DNA of 64,000 bases. It comes from Chitinophaga qingshengii. Its GTDB lineage: Bacteria; Bacteroidota; Bacteroidia; Chitinophagales; Chitinophagaceae. The position numbers and the translations under genes were made by a program. The stretch spans positions 1,488,001 through 1,552,000 of the forward strand of contig NZ_JACVFC010000001.1 in the NCBI RefSeq assembly GCF_014529935.1, given 5' to 3'. The notes under the pieces were generated by a model. It did not search any database, was not told where the DNA came from, and saw nothing but the letters and a program-made list of their open reading frames with translations. Positions 7,480-15,993 of this stretch are shown piece after piece. The first letter of the stretch is position 1, and every line of letters begins with the position of its first letter.

Positions 7480-9161
7480 ATGAATGTAAGCAGGTACCTT
7501 AAGAACATCATACTTATAGAACTGTTTGTTCCGGTATTGTTACTGACCATTGGTATTTATCACGGGCTGATGCAGGTGATTTACCGGGCCGGCGTGATCC
7601 ATCAGGCCTCTGTGGCTAAACTGGACTATTACCAGGGCCTCACGCTGCATGGTGTGATCAACGCCATTGTGCTCACCACCTTTTTTGCCGTAGCTTTCGG
7701 TCATGCTACCATTGCCTTTTTCCTGAAACAGGAACCAGGTCGAAAAGCCTCGCTGTTATCGTTGTTGCTGATGGTAGTGGGTACCGGGATGGCTGCAGCT
7801 GCCATGCTGTCGGGCAAAGCCTCTGTATTATACACGTTTTATCCGCCGTTAAAGGCGCATCCGGCGTTTTACATCGGCACCGCCATGCTCATTGTAGGTT
7901 CCTGGGTAGCCTACTGGGATTGGGCCGTGATATATGTACGCTGGAAAAAAGAGCACTCCCATGAAAACACGCCGCTGGCGGTGATAGGCACGCTGGTAAA
8001 CTTCACCATCTGGTTCGTATGTACGCTGGCGGTAGCTTATGAGGTATTGATATTACTGGTGCCCTGGAGCCTGGGATGGACTGCCGGCGTAAACGTAATG
8101 CTGGCCCGCACCCTGTTCTGGTTCTTCGGACATGCACTGGTATATTTCTGGCTATTACCCGCCTATATTATGTTTTACACCATGCTGCCCAAACTGGCCG
8201 GGGTAAACTATATTCCGGTACGGCAGGGCGCATCGCCTTTTTCCTGTTTTTATTGTTTTCCATTCCAATCGGCGTACATCACCAGTTTGGCGAACCCTCC
8301 ATTGGACGGGGCATTAAACTGACACAATCACTCCTTACTTTCGCCGTGGCTATTCCCAGTTTCATCACCGCCTTTACCATCGCCGCTTCGCTGGAACATG
8401 CCGCCTGGCTGAGGGGTGGCAGAGGATTATATCAATGGGTATGGAAACTGCCTTTCTTTCGCAAAGACGTGTTTCTTTTCGGGTACCTGATCAACGGACT
8501 TATTCTCTTCATCTTCGGCGGACTGACAGGCCTCGTAAACGCATCCTATTCACTGAACAATACTGTACACAATACAGCCTTTATACCCGGACATTTTCAC
8601 CTCACCGTAGCCGGCCCGGTATTCCTGGCCATCCTGGGCATGTCGATTTTCCTGGTATCGCAGCTCACCGGTAAAAAGATATACCTGCCGGCTATCAATA
8701 CCATTATACCTTATCTCTGGACCGTAGGGGTGTTGATTTTTTCTGCCGGACTGATGTGGGGCGGATTGATGGGAGAACCCCGGCGGACCAATATGGGCCT
8801 CACCTATCTTAATCCCGCCAGCGAACAGTACCACCCGTACTGGGTAATTTCCAGTATGCTGGGACTGGCAGGCGGTGGTATTATGTTTACCGCCGGTGCA
8901 CTGTATTTCGTTGTTTTCTTCGGCACTTTCCTGCGTAAACGAAGTGCAGCTCCCATGATCGATTTCCCGGTGAGCGAGAGCCTGCACGAAGAAAAAAGGA
9001 TACCGTTGTTCGACACCTTCCGGCCATGGCTGTTAGTGATGGGCTTCATTATCCTGATGGCCTACCTGCCTGCTATTTCCGATGCGCTGAACAACACCGG
9101 CAGAAAGGCGCCGCCTTATCTGCCTACAGATCCCACCCCTATCGTGACCAAAAAACCATGA
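7480..9161 (+). pseudogene. Cytochrome c oxidase subunit I, ba3 type, split by a frameshift
   Basis: Two overlapping frames together encode one subunit I of about 560 residues, the size of Thermus ba3 subunit I. The first frame (7480-8322) runs through GHALVYFWLLPAY (CuB histidine and cross-linked tyrosine), LPKLAG, then turns into nonsense (QGASPFSCFYCF). The second frame, open at 8076-9161, continues properly from GKLYSGTAGRIAF with GVHHQFG (CuB ligands) and FIPGHFHLTVAG (haem ligands). The switch falls at the GGGG run 8200-8203: one extra G, or a -1 slip there, restores LAGGKLYS. As written, the product lacks essential metal ligands. Sequencing error, real mutation and recoding are all possible. 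Confidence 0.9.
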
Positions 9162-9162
9162 T

Positions 9163-9822
9163 ATGTATCAACGTTTCCGGCATATACTGTATTCCTGGAA
9201 AGTGGCCGTACTGGCGCTTATCTGCATGCCTTTGCTGGCTTACAGCCTGGTACGGTGGACGGAAGACCGTTATAGCCGGCTACCCTGGTTCGGTCCCAAC
9301 AACACCCCGGTAAACGGTCCGCAACAAGCCGCCGTCCTACCGGTATTTGTTTTCACCAATCAATACGGCCATACGGTCACGAATACACGATTGCAACAAC
9401 AGATCACAGTGGCCAATTACTTTTTCACGTCCTGCCCTGTGGTATGCCCGGCGATGATGAAACAGCTGCAACGGGTACGGACCGCCTTCCCTCATGATAG
9501 CAGCGTGTGCCTGGTCTCCCTAACGGTAGACCCTATACGCGACAGCAGCGCTGCCCTGTTACGTTACAGCCAGCGCCTGGCTTTACCGGCGCAGGGCTGG
9601 GAACTGCTGACCGGCGATAAACCATCGCTTTACCGCTTCGCCCGCAAAGGACTTTACATCACGGCTACCGATGGCGACGGCGGACCGGATGATTTCATTC
9701 ATAGTGAAAATATCGTACTGCTCGACCGGCGACAACATATCCGGGGTTATTACAATGGTACGTCTGCGACAGCCACCGATCAGCTGATAGCAGACATCAA
9801 AAAACTACAACATGAACGGTAA
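9163..9822 (+). CDS. SCO1/SenC-family copper chaperone
   Basis: 219 residues. One N-terminal membrane anchor (about 13-30) and a thioredoxin-like periplasmic domain with the copper-binding pair C91-x3-C95 (FTSCPVVCP) and the distal ligand H180 (DFIHSENIV). SCO proteins deliver copper to, or reduce, the CuA site of oxidase subunit II, which fits its place one base after subunit I. The stop overlaps the start of the cytochrome c gene by 11 bases. Confidence 0.93.
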   Translation: MYQRFRHILYSWKVAVLALICMPLLAYSLVRWTEDRYSRLPWFGPNNTPVNGPQQAAVLPVFVFTNQYGHTVTNTRLQQQITVANYFFTSCPVVCPAMMKQLQRVRTAFPHDSSVCLVSLTVDPIRDSSAALLRYSQRLALPAQGWELLTGDKPSLYRFARKGLYITATDGDGGPDDFIHSENIVLLDRRQHIRGYYNGTSATATDQLIADIKKLQHER

Positions 9823-10348
9823 ACTGATCAGCGTTATAGTATTACTTTGTTGCTGCCTGCAAGCCACCGCAGCAGATCCTGCAACAGGTAAGAAACTGTT
9901 CCAGGCACGCTGCGCCTCCTGCCATAACGTAAATAAAAAACTCACCGGTCCAGCCCTCGCAGGTGTAGATCAACGGCGCAGTGAAGACTGGATCATCCGG
10001 TTTGTGAAGGCTTCCCAAAGTATGATCAAAGCCGGCGATAAAACAGCCTTGGAAGTATATAACGCCAATAACCAGGTGGCCATGCCAGACCATCCGGACC
10101 TGAGCGACGACATGATCCGCGATATCCTCGCCTTTGTAAAGGAAGAAGCCAGTAAAGCTCCCCAGGCCGATGAAGCTCCCTTCTCCAGGCCAGGGCAAAA
10201 AGAGCCCAACCTGATGCCACTCAGCATCTATAACCTGCCTTTTATGGTCGCTTATATTGTACTGGTAATGATTGTTATTATCCTGCTCGTATTCCTCGTG
10301 AATGTAAAAGGTTACGAGCATCATATGGAAGAAAAGAAGAAGGAATAA
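9812..10348 (+). CDS. Membrane-anchored c-type cytochrome
   Basis: 178 residues: signal peptide (1-20), class I cytochrome c domain with CASCH at 34-38 and the likely distal ligand M91 (QVAMPDHPDL), a linker rich in Pro and Glu, and a C-terminal membrane helix (about 144-166) with a basic cytosolic tail. It probably donates electrons to CuA of the adjacent ba3 oxidase. The first 11 bases overlap the SCO gene. Last gene of the oxidase operon. Confidence 0.92.
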   Translation: MNGKLISVIVLLCCCLQATAADPATGKKLFQARCASCHNVNKKLTGPALAGVDQRRSEDWIIRFVKASQSMIKAGDKTALEVYNANNQVAMPDHPDLSDDMIRDILAFVKEEASKAPQADEAPFSRPGQKEPNLMPLSIYNLPFMVAYIVLVMIVIILLVFLVNVKGYEHHMEEKKKE

Positions 10349-10378
10349 AAAAGGCCCCGCAGCAGAAGCTGCAGGGCC
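10347..10378 (-). terminator. Rho-independent terminator of the TlpA gene
   Basis: GGCCCCGCAGC / GCTGCAGGGCC (10353-10363 and 10368-10378, one mismatch) with loop AGAA. On the minus strand the stem is followed by six T (10352-10347), so it ends minus-strand transcription; it also lies just behind the cytochrome gene stop and may work both ways. Confidence 0.75.
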
Positions 10379-10473
10379 GAACGATTACAAACCAAACACC
10401 GGTTAAAGTCGTTCGTCCGGTATTGCACCGGGGGTAATCATCAGGTCTCTTTTATTGGTTGGTTGTTGATTGA

Positions 10474-11703
10474 TCAGAAGCCCATCATCGGTACAGCTGC
10501 GGCCTTTTTAGGAGCTGCCTGGCTGCCTTTGGCAATAATATCTTTGATCTTTTTCTCAGTATCATCGCCATAACCGGTAAAACGCTCTACGATCTTACCT
10601 TCGCGGTCTACCAGGTAGAGGGTGGGAATACCGGAGAACTGGAATTGTTCCATGGTTTTATCTTTGTTGTCGCTCAACAGTTGCTCCCAGGGCATGCTTT
10701 CATCTGCCATTGCTTTTTTCCAGGCTTTCTGATCTGTGTCGATGGAAATGCTCACTACTTCAAAACCTTTTTCTTTATACTCGCTGTACAGTTCCTTTAC
10801 TTTAGGAATAGCCTGACGGCAGGGACCACACCAGCTGGCCCAGAAATCTACCAACAGATATTTGCCTTTGTATTTTTCCAGTCCTTCGGTAGTACCGGTT
10901 GCACTGGGGTATTTTACGGAAGGCATCGGTTCACCGGTTTTCAGCTTCATAGCCTGTGCTCTGTTGGTGATGATGGTTTGCTTCAGCTGCTGTGCTTCGG
11001 TGAGCCAGGGATAACGTTTGATCAGCGTTTCCAGCATACCCATCGCTTTTTCGTAGTCTTTGGTATTTTCTGTACCCGCCATGCCACGCAGCGCATACAC
11101 CAGTACCGGGCGGTCAACAAAAGAGCGGATCAGCACTTCTTCCCTGATCTTGTAGTCATCCCGCATAGGATTGTAGCGCTTTGTATTTTTCATATAGGCG
11201 AACCAGGTAGTATCCGTCGCTTTTTTCGCCCAGTACTCCATGTTGTATTCGTCAATCATACGGCGGTAACTCAATTCTCCATTGAGTGTCATCATATTGA
11301 TGAAATTGTTGTCATAAGATCCTTCCACATAGTTATAATGTGGAATTTTCACTTTGTGCTTAGCGGTATCATAACCTCTCATCGCCACTTTTACGTCAGC
11401 ATCGCTCCAGAAGCTGGCGCGGTCCCAATGCAATGCATCAATGATGTATACCCCCTGATGATCTTGTTTGATATGAAAGGTGAAAGTATTGTCTTTGTCT
11501 ACCACGGTGGAATCCACGATGACCGGTTTACCGGAGAAATTATCTTTGGACAGCCATACTTTCTGTGTTGCTTGTCCCGGATCAGTAAATTCAACGGTTC
11601 CTTTTACAGTGATAGATTTTACCGGTTTGTTCTGCTGGGCGAGCAGTACCACCGGAGCGGCCAGCATGGCCAGTAACACGCCTGTTTTCAGTCCTTTTCT
11701 CAT
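10474..11703 (-). CDS. TlpA-family thioredoxin with N-terminal DUF4369-like domain
   Basis: 409 residues. Signal peptide (1-23), a beta-rich domain resembling DUF4369 (about 30-140, ITVKGTVEFTDPGQATQKVW), a helical middle part, and a C-terminal thioredoxin fold with the redox motif WCGPC (291-295) in FWASWCGPCRQAIP. Bacteroidota use such periplasmic proteins as thiol:disulfide reductants, for example in cytochrome c or CuA maturation, so its place beside the oxidase operon is sensible, although it is on the other strand with its own terminator. The C-terminus AAPKKAAAVPMMGF is low-complexity. Confidence 0.92.
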   Translation of the reverse strand: MRKGLKTGVLLAMLAAPVVLLAQQNKPVKSITVKGTVEFTDPGQATQKVWLSKDNFSGKPVIVDSTVVDKDNTFTFHIKQDHQGVYIIDALHWDRASFWSDADVKVAMRGYDTAKHKVKIPHYNYVEGSYDNNFINMMTLNGELSYRRMIDEYNMEYWAKKATDTTWFAYMKNTKRYNPMRDDYKIREEVLIRSFVDRPVLVYALRGMAGTENTKDYEKAMGMLETLIKRYPWLTEAQQLKQTIITNRAQAMKLKTGEPMPSVKYPSATGTTEGLEKYKGKYLLVDFWASWCGPCRQAIPKVKELYSEYKEKGFEVVSISIDTDQKAWKKAMADESMPWEQLLSDNKDKTMEQFQFSGIPTLYLVDREGKIVERFTGYGDDTEKKIKDIIAKGSQAAPKKAAAVPMMGF

Positions 11704-12017
11704 GTTTTTTCAGTGTTGATGGTTTTAGTTATTTACTATAGTCAGCCTGGGATGGAGTGACGTTGCCAAAATAAACCTCCTGTTATTTTTTGGGGCAGAT
11801 AATGGACATACCGGATACGTAAATGTATATTCCGGCCATTTGCAGGGATGAACCGTTTAACGGGTCTTTTGTCATATTTCCGCCAGGGCAAAGGCTTCCA
11901 AGGGTACCATCGCCCTTATCCAATGGACGAACCGGCGCCTCGGAGGGACGAAAAAAATAAGCCGCCACCGGTGCTGAAAAAAAGAGGGCATATATTATCT
12001 TCATCGTCTGTTAACGT
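11704..12017 (+). other. Intergenic gap, 314 bases
   Basis: Between the divergent TlpA gene and the pseudokinase gene. It must hold both promoters, but I find no clear TAnnTTTG box. An open frame on the minus strand at 11783-12004 has no coding support. Confidence 0.4.
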
Positions 12018-12971
12018 ATGCGGCATAATAAACCATACCGGTATTTTACGCACCTGGTGGTGTGGATGGCATTGATTCTTCTCTATGCTTATCCGGCTAT
12101 TAAGGCCAACTGGCAAGGTCCTATGGCGCTAAAGTATGTGCTGGTACGGCAGGTATTGTATGGATGTATCAATTTTCAATTGTTTTTTCTGCTGGCATTT
12201 GTATGGTTGCCGGCTCCTGTTGCCAGGCGGCAATATCGCCGGGTGGTCGTCATCAGTTTATTGACTGTATGTGGGTTTGCGCTGATGAAGTATTTCATCG
12301 GATATGTCTTTTTCCCCGACCAGGTATTGATAAAAATGTTTGCCATGGTAGGTTATAAAAACACCTACATGAGCTTTCCCTATTATTTTCTGACGGCCAC
12401 GAGAACGGGGCTGGGCGTGGCGTTGCTCGCCTATAGCTACCGGTTGCTGTTGCAGCGGCAACAAACCGGGCCTCAGGACCGTCAGCTGGCAACCGCCGCG
12501 GAAGCAGCACGGGAACGGTATGTACGGATGCAGGAAAATTCACGCCTGTTATTGCACCATCTTCAACAACTCACCCCTATCCTGGAAGATGAACGAAAAC
12601 GGGACCAGGAAGGCGTAAAAGCTATCCTGCTGCTGTCTGATCTGTTGCGTTATATGTTGTATGACAAAGCCCTGGAGAAGGATACTGTCGGTCTGCCTAA
12701 AGAACTGCTCTATTTTGAAAGATATATCGCGCTCCGCAGCCTTTGTCACAGCGACCAGCCATTGACATTTTCTGCCAGTGGCGATACCCAGCAGGGCACA
12801 TTGGCGGCCTTACAGTTACAACATACCACCGAAACGGCTTTACAACAGCTGCATAGCGGTCCGGTGGCCGTCCGGGTACAGGTAAAACCTGGTCGGCTAC
12901 TACTCAGTCTTCAGCAGCATGCCGCCCCGGAACAACATTATCAATTTAAAATATATCCCGATCATGCCTGA
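12018..12971 (+). CDS. Degenerate LytS-type membrane kinase (predicted pseudokinase)
   Basis: 317 residues with four N-terminal membrane helices (about 10-28, 45-65, 75-95, 118-140) and a cytosolic region that keeps the dimerisation helices of the His_kinase family (ILLLSDLLRYMLYDKALEK and ELLYFERYIALRSL). The phosphorylation box is missing: where LytS kinases have LNPHFLFNSLN this protein has LLLHHLQQLTPI. No N box or glycine-rich ATP lid is visible after residue 240. I infer a pseudokinase that may pair with the intact kinase downstream, whose ATG overlaps its stop by eight bases. Confidence 0.75.
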   Translation: MRHNKPYRYFTHLVVWMALILLYAYPAIKANWQGPMALKYVLVRQVLYGCINFQLFFLLAFVWLPAPVARRQYRRVVVISLLTVCGFALMKYFIGYVFFPDQVLIKMFAMVGYKNTYMSFPYYFLTATRTGLGVALLAYSYRLLLQRQQTGPQDRQLATAAEAARERYVRMQENSRLLLHHLQQLTPILEDERKRDQEGVKAILLLSDLLRYMLYDKALEKDTVGLPKELLYFERYIALRSLCHSDQPLTFSASGDTQQGTLAALQLQHTTETALQQLHSGPVAVRVQVKPGRLLLSLQQHAAPEQHYQFKIYPDHA

Positions 12972-14025
12972 GATACGCCGCCATACACGGGAGTTCATGC
13001 TATTGCTGGGCGGCTGGCTCGTACTGGCATACAGTAGTAACATGCTCACGATGCCCCGGTTTACGCCGGAGAGTCTCCGCTGGTTACATATCAACAGCAG
13101 TTTCCTGGGCCTGCTCAATTTTCTGTTATTCTATGGTTGCTATCGCTGGATAGCGGTGCCGCTGCTCGAAAAACAGCGCCGCCCACTGCTGCCCGGTATA
13201 CTGTTATTGGTACTTCCCGTTTTTACCTTCCTGAAATACGGACTGATAAAGCTTTTTTTCGCTCAGGACCTTTTATTCCGGGGATATAGAATTGAAAACC
13301 ACCAGCGGGTAGATATCTATATATCGCCGGCGGAATTCCTCGTAACGGGACTATGGAATAGTGCCATCATCGTGATAGCCGCCTTCTCCTTCCGCTTGTT
13401 CCTGCTCTGGCTACAGGAAGAAAAAAAACGGGCCACCTTGCAACAACAGCAGCTACAGGCCGAATCCGGCTTTCTGAAGATGCAGCTCAATTCCCATTTC
13501 CTGATCAATAGTCTCAACAGTATTTATTCCCTGGCGCTGATGGGTTCTCCGGAGGTGGTGAGGGCCAATAAAACATTGACACAGCTGCTGGCCTATATGG
13601 TAGACCAGCCTTCTGATATCGCCTACCAGGCGCCTGTCGCCGAAGAAATACGCTACTTACAGGATTTTGTGAGCCTGCAACGGCTGCGTACCGGTTTTGA
13701 CGAAGGTGTTATTTTCAGTATGCCGGATACTTTGCCGGACAAAACGATTGCCCCCCTGTTGCTGGTACCTTTTGTGGAAAATGCCTTCAAACATGGCGTC
13801 AGTAACCGGCCAGGCAAGCCCGTCACCATTTCACTGGCCTGCAACGAACAACAATTATTATTCAGCGTACATAACTATGTTTCCGGGCAACAACGCGATA
13901 AAACAGGGGGTATAGGGCTGGACAATGTCCGCAAACGCCTGCAACTCCTGTATCCGGGCCGGCATGCGCTAACGATCCGGGATACCGGAGCAGAATATTT
14001 CAGTAACTTAGTAATCAATTGGTAA
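12964..14025 (+). CDS. LytS-type sensor histidine kinase
   Basis: 353 residues from the ATG at 12964, chosen because it overlaps the upstream stop (translational coupling); an in-frame ATG at 12919 would give an extra 15 residues lying inside the upstream gene. Four membrane helices, a coiled coil rich in Gln (EEKKRATLQQQQLQAESG), the H box LQLNSHFLINSLNS variant (MQLNSHFLINSLNSIYSLAL), and an ATP-binding domain with LLLVPFVENAFKHG (N box) and GGIGLDNVRKRL. Active members phosphorylate a LytTR response regulator; the partner starts five bases downstream. Confidence 0.9.
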   Translation: MPEIRRHTREFMLLLGGWLVLAYSSNMLTMPRFTPESLRWLHINSSFLGLLNFLLFYGCYRWIAVPLLEKQRRPLLPGILLLVLPVFTFLKYGLIKLFFAQDLLFRGYRIENHQRVDIYISPAEFLVTGLWNSAIIVIAAFSFRLFLLWLQEEKKRATLQQQQLQAESGFLKMQLNSHFLINSLNSIYSLALMGSPEVVRANKTLTQLLAYMVDQPSDIAYQAPVAEEIRYLQDFVSLQRLRTGFDEGVIFSMPDTLPDKTIAPLLLVPFVENAFKHGVSNRPGKPVTISLACNEQQLLFSVHNYVSGQQRDKTGGIGLDNVRKRLQLLYPGRHALTIRDTGAEYFSNLVINW

Positions 14026-14029
14026 AGGT

Positions 14030-14725
14030 ATGGGAGTAAAGTGTATCGTAGTAGATGATGAGCCACTGGCAGCGCAGGTATTGGTATCGTTTATCCATAA
14101 AACGCCCGATTTGCAGCTGGTGAAGGTTTTCCATAACCCTGTGGAGGCATTGGCTTTTGTGAAGCAGGAAAAGGTGGATCTTATCTTCCTGGATATACAG
14201 ATGCAGGAGCTCAGCGGGCTGGAACTAATGCAGCTGGCGCCTCCGGGGGTGCAGGTAGTATTGGTATCGGCCTATGATGAATATGCTGTAGAAGGTTTTG
14301 ACCGGGAGGCGATTGATTATCTGCTGAAACCCGTGTCTTTTGAGCGGTTTGCCAGGGCTGTGCAACGGGTACTGGCCCGCAGCACGGTCACCGTTTCACA
14401 GCCGGCCGGCACCGATTATATTTTTGTCCGTACCGATAAAAGAATCGTACGGGTAGATGTGAAAGACATCCTTTTTGTAGAAGCACTGCGCAACTACGTG
14501 GCCATCCAGACCGTCAAAACAAAGATCCTCACTTTACAGAACCTCCGCAGTTTTGAAGAGATACTGGCGCCATTCCGTTTTTTACGGGTGCATAAATCCT
14601 ATATCATCTCGCTGGATAAAATAGATAGCATAGAAAAACAACGCATTTTCACGGGGGCTCATTGTGTACCTATTGGCGATGCATACCTGAAACAATTCAT
14701 GGAAGCCATCAGTATGCCGCGATAG
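14030..14725 (+). CDS. LytTR-family response regulator
   Basis: 231 residues. Receiver domain 1-115 with the acidic pair D9-D10 (VVDDEP) and the phospho-acceptor D55 (LIFLDIQM), followed by a LytTR DNA-binding domain (about 132-228; DYIFVRTDKRIVRVDVKDI, HKSYIISLDKI). Pairs with the kinase immediately upstream. Targets of such systems usually lie nearby or in cell-envelope genes; no obvious target operon follows, since the next gene is convergent two bases away. Confidence 0.93.
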   Translation: MGVKCIVVDDEPLAAQVLVSFIHKTPDLQLVKVFHNPVEALAFVKQEKVDLIFLDIQMQELSGLELMQLAPPGVQVVLVSAYDEYAVEGFDREAIDYLLKPVSFERFARAVQRVLARSTVTVSQPAGTDYIFVRTDKRIVRVDVKDILFVEALRNYVAIQTVKTKILTLQNLRSFEEILAPFRFLRVHKSYIISLDKIDSIEKQRIFTGAHCVPIGDAYLKQFMEAISMPR

Positions 14726-14727
14726 AT

Positions 14728-15309
14728 TTAGTTTTGTTTTCTTGTGTATTTGGTCAGAATCACAATCAGCTGCCCTTCAATCTTTCCTTCAATCTGTTCT
14801 GTGTTGTCTTCCACCAGGCGGATGTTTTTTACAACAGTGCCCATTTTAGCGTTCAGGGTAGAACCTTTCACATCAAGGGATTTGATGAGCGTTACGCTAT
14901 CGCCGTTCTGTAATACGTTACCGTTGCAGTCGCGGTGCAGCTCCACCACATCGTCATTGTCATGATCGCCGGTAGCCTGCGCCCAGGTCAGTGTTTCCTC
15001 ATCGAGGTACATCATATCCAGGCTTTCCATAGCCCAGCTTTCCTTTTTCAGGCGGTGCAGCATGCGCCACGCCAGTACCTGGATACCCGGCACTTCGCTC
15101 CACATCGCCGTGGTGAGGCAGCTCCAGTGTTTGCTGTCCAGTTCCGCCTTACGGTCGATCTGCGCACGACAGGTGTCACAAATCAGTACGGTGCTGTCCG
15201 GGCCGTCACCGGAGCGGGGGGCCACATCATACATGTTCAGTTTGTCTGTTGCGCCACACAACTCACATTGGTGGCCGCTTCTCTGTTGTAGTTGTTCTTC
15301 CAGTTTCAT
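14728..15309 (-). CDS. PhnA (YjdM-like) zinc-ribbon protein
   Basis: 193 residues. N-terminal zinc ribbon with CELCG and CDTC (two CxxC pairs, residues about 15-45), a middle segment, and the C-terminal PhnA beta barrel (DCNGNVLQNGDSVTLIKSLD, VKGSTLNAKMGTVVKNIRL, IEGQLIVILTKYTRKQN). Despite the old name, members are not shown to act in phosphonate use; function unknown. Single gene with its own promoter box. Confidence 0.92.
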   Translation of the reverse strand: MKLEEQLQQRSGHQCELCGATDKLNMYDVAPRSGDGPDSTVLICDTCRAQIDRKAELDSKHWSCLTTAMWSEVPGIQVLAWRMLHRLKKESWAMESLDMMYLDEETLTWAQATGDHDNDDVVELHRDCNGNVLQNGDSVTLIKSLDVKGSTLNAKMGTVVKNIRLVEDNTEQIEGKIEGQLIVILTKYTRKQN

Positions 15310-15334
15310 AATTCATTCGCTAAAAATGCGGGGG

Positions 15335-15342
15335 CAAAGATA
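15335..15342 (-). promoter_or_regulatory. Promoter -7 element of the PhnA-type gene
   Basis: Minus-strand TATCTTTG, a perfect TAnnTTTG box, 26 bases upstream of the start at 15309. Confidence 0.5.
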
Positions 15343-15525
15343 CTGTTTTTTACGGGTACAGCCTTAAGCGGGGATTTTTTAACGGAGACAAGCTGTAAAA
15401 TAACTCCCATTCTGTATCCATTTCCCCGATTGGATGAGTAAGGGTTTCCGCAGAATCGTTTCCTTAACAGCGGTCTATGCACGCTGGCATCATGGCGTAT
15501 TCTTTGAACATAGCATATTAAAATC

Positions 15526-15774
15526 ATGCTTATGTTATTTCCATCATTCATATCAACCATCCGGCGTAGACGCCCATCGTTTTTACGAAGTGCAGCAGCG
15601 CAGCGCATATGCGCTGGTGTTGACCCATCCGGCAATCCGGCTCCAGCGGAAAGCGAGACTGTAGAAGACACTGATTCTGTACTCGACGAAGAAAATAATC
15701 TCTCTGATGAAGAGGCCGACAAGATTGAATGGGAACCTGAAGAAGAACAAGAGGAAAGTTCAGGAAACGCCTGA
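15526..15774 (+). CDS. Small acidic hypothetical protein
   Basis: 82 residues if the ATG at 15526 is used. The first third is basic and hydrophobic and looks unnatural; from about residue 33 (VDPSGNPAPAESETVEDTD) it turns into a strongly acidic, low-complexity tail (EEADKIEWEPEEEQEE) like the small acidic proteins common in this phylum (compare 59614-59817). The true start may be missing or the gene may be a remnant, since the DNA just downstream is a deletion scar. A perfect 16-bp palindrome lies inside (15601-15616). Confidence 0.38.
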   Translation: MLMLFPSFISTIRRRRPSFLRSAAAQRICAGVDPSGNPAPAESETVEDTDSVLDEENNLSDEEADKIEWEPEEEQEESSGNA

Positions 15775-15817
15775 ACTACTGCCACTAACCCATTAAGTTC
15801 ATCTATAACCATCACTT

Positions 15818-15901
15818 ATGTTCACCCTGGGTATAAATGCTGCATTTCATGACTCAGCCGCCAGCCCGGTACCAGCCATACCCTTCGCCATATCGCAGTA
15901 A
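15818..15901 (+). pseudogene. N-terminal remnant of a NodU-family carbamoyltransferase
   Basis: A 27-residue frame starting MFTLGINAAFHDSAA, the diagnostic start of NodU/CmcH carbamoyltransferases (GINAAFHDSAA is the conserved metal and substrate-binding start). After residue 15 the similarity stops (SPVPAIPFAISQ, then TAA at 15899-15901), while a full enzyme has about 570-600 residues. So only the start of the gene is left. Such carbamoyltransferases modify glycans or natural products and often sit beside glycosyltransferase genes; a GT9 gene follows here. Confidence 0.7.
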
Positions 15902-15987
15902 TGCTGGTCACCTCCGCCGTGATCCCTTTTCTTTCGGTGTATTGGCATATCTATGGTATGATCAGGCACCGGTCATTTTTTACCTAA
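15853..15987 (+). pseudogene. C-terminal remnant of a membrane protein, possibly a glycosyltransferase
   Basis: In another frame than the carbamoyltransferase fragment, an open stretch without proper start ends at TAA 15985-15987. It reads RQPGTSHTLRHIAVMLVTSA followed by VIPFLSVYWHIYGMIRHRSF, an amphipathic lead plus a hydrophobic helix and a basic tail. This resembles the C-terminal end of GT2-type glycosyltransferases. The stop lies seven bases before the GT9 start, the spacing expected for an upstream gene of the same operon. The GT2 identity is tentative. Confidence 0.4.
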
Positions 15988-15993
15988 CGATTA

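Noticed and set aside
8076-8199. ATG at 8076 as a separate start for the second oxidase frame
   Set aside because: The residues between 8076 and 8200 in that frame are nonsense, while the other frame there is clearly subunit I; the second frame is a continuation, not a gene of its own.
11783-12004. 73-codon minus-strand frame starting MKIIYALFFSAPVAAYF
   Set aside because: The start looks a little like a signal peptide, but the rest has no protein-like pattern and no promoter or neighbour supports it.
15306-15815. 169-codon minus-strand frame rich in serine
   Set aside because: It is the mirror of the acidic plus-strand frame and the deletion scar; serine runs come from reading GAA/GAG codons backwards.
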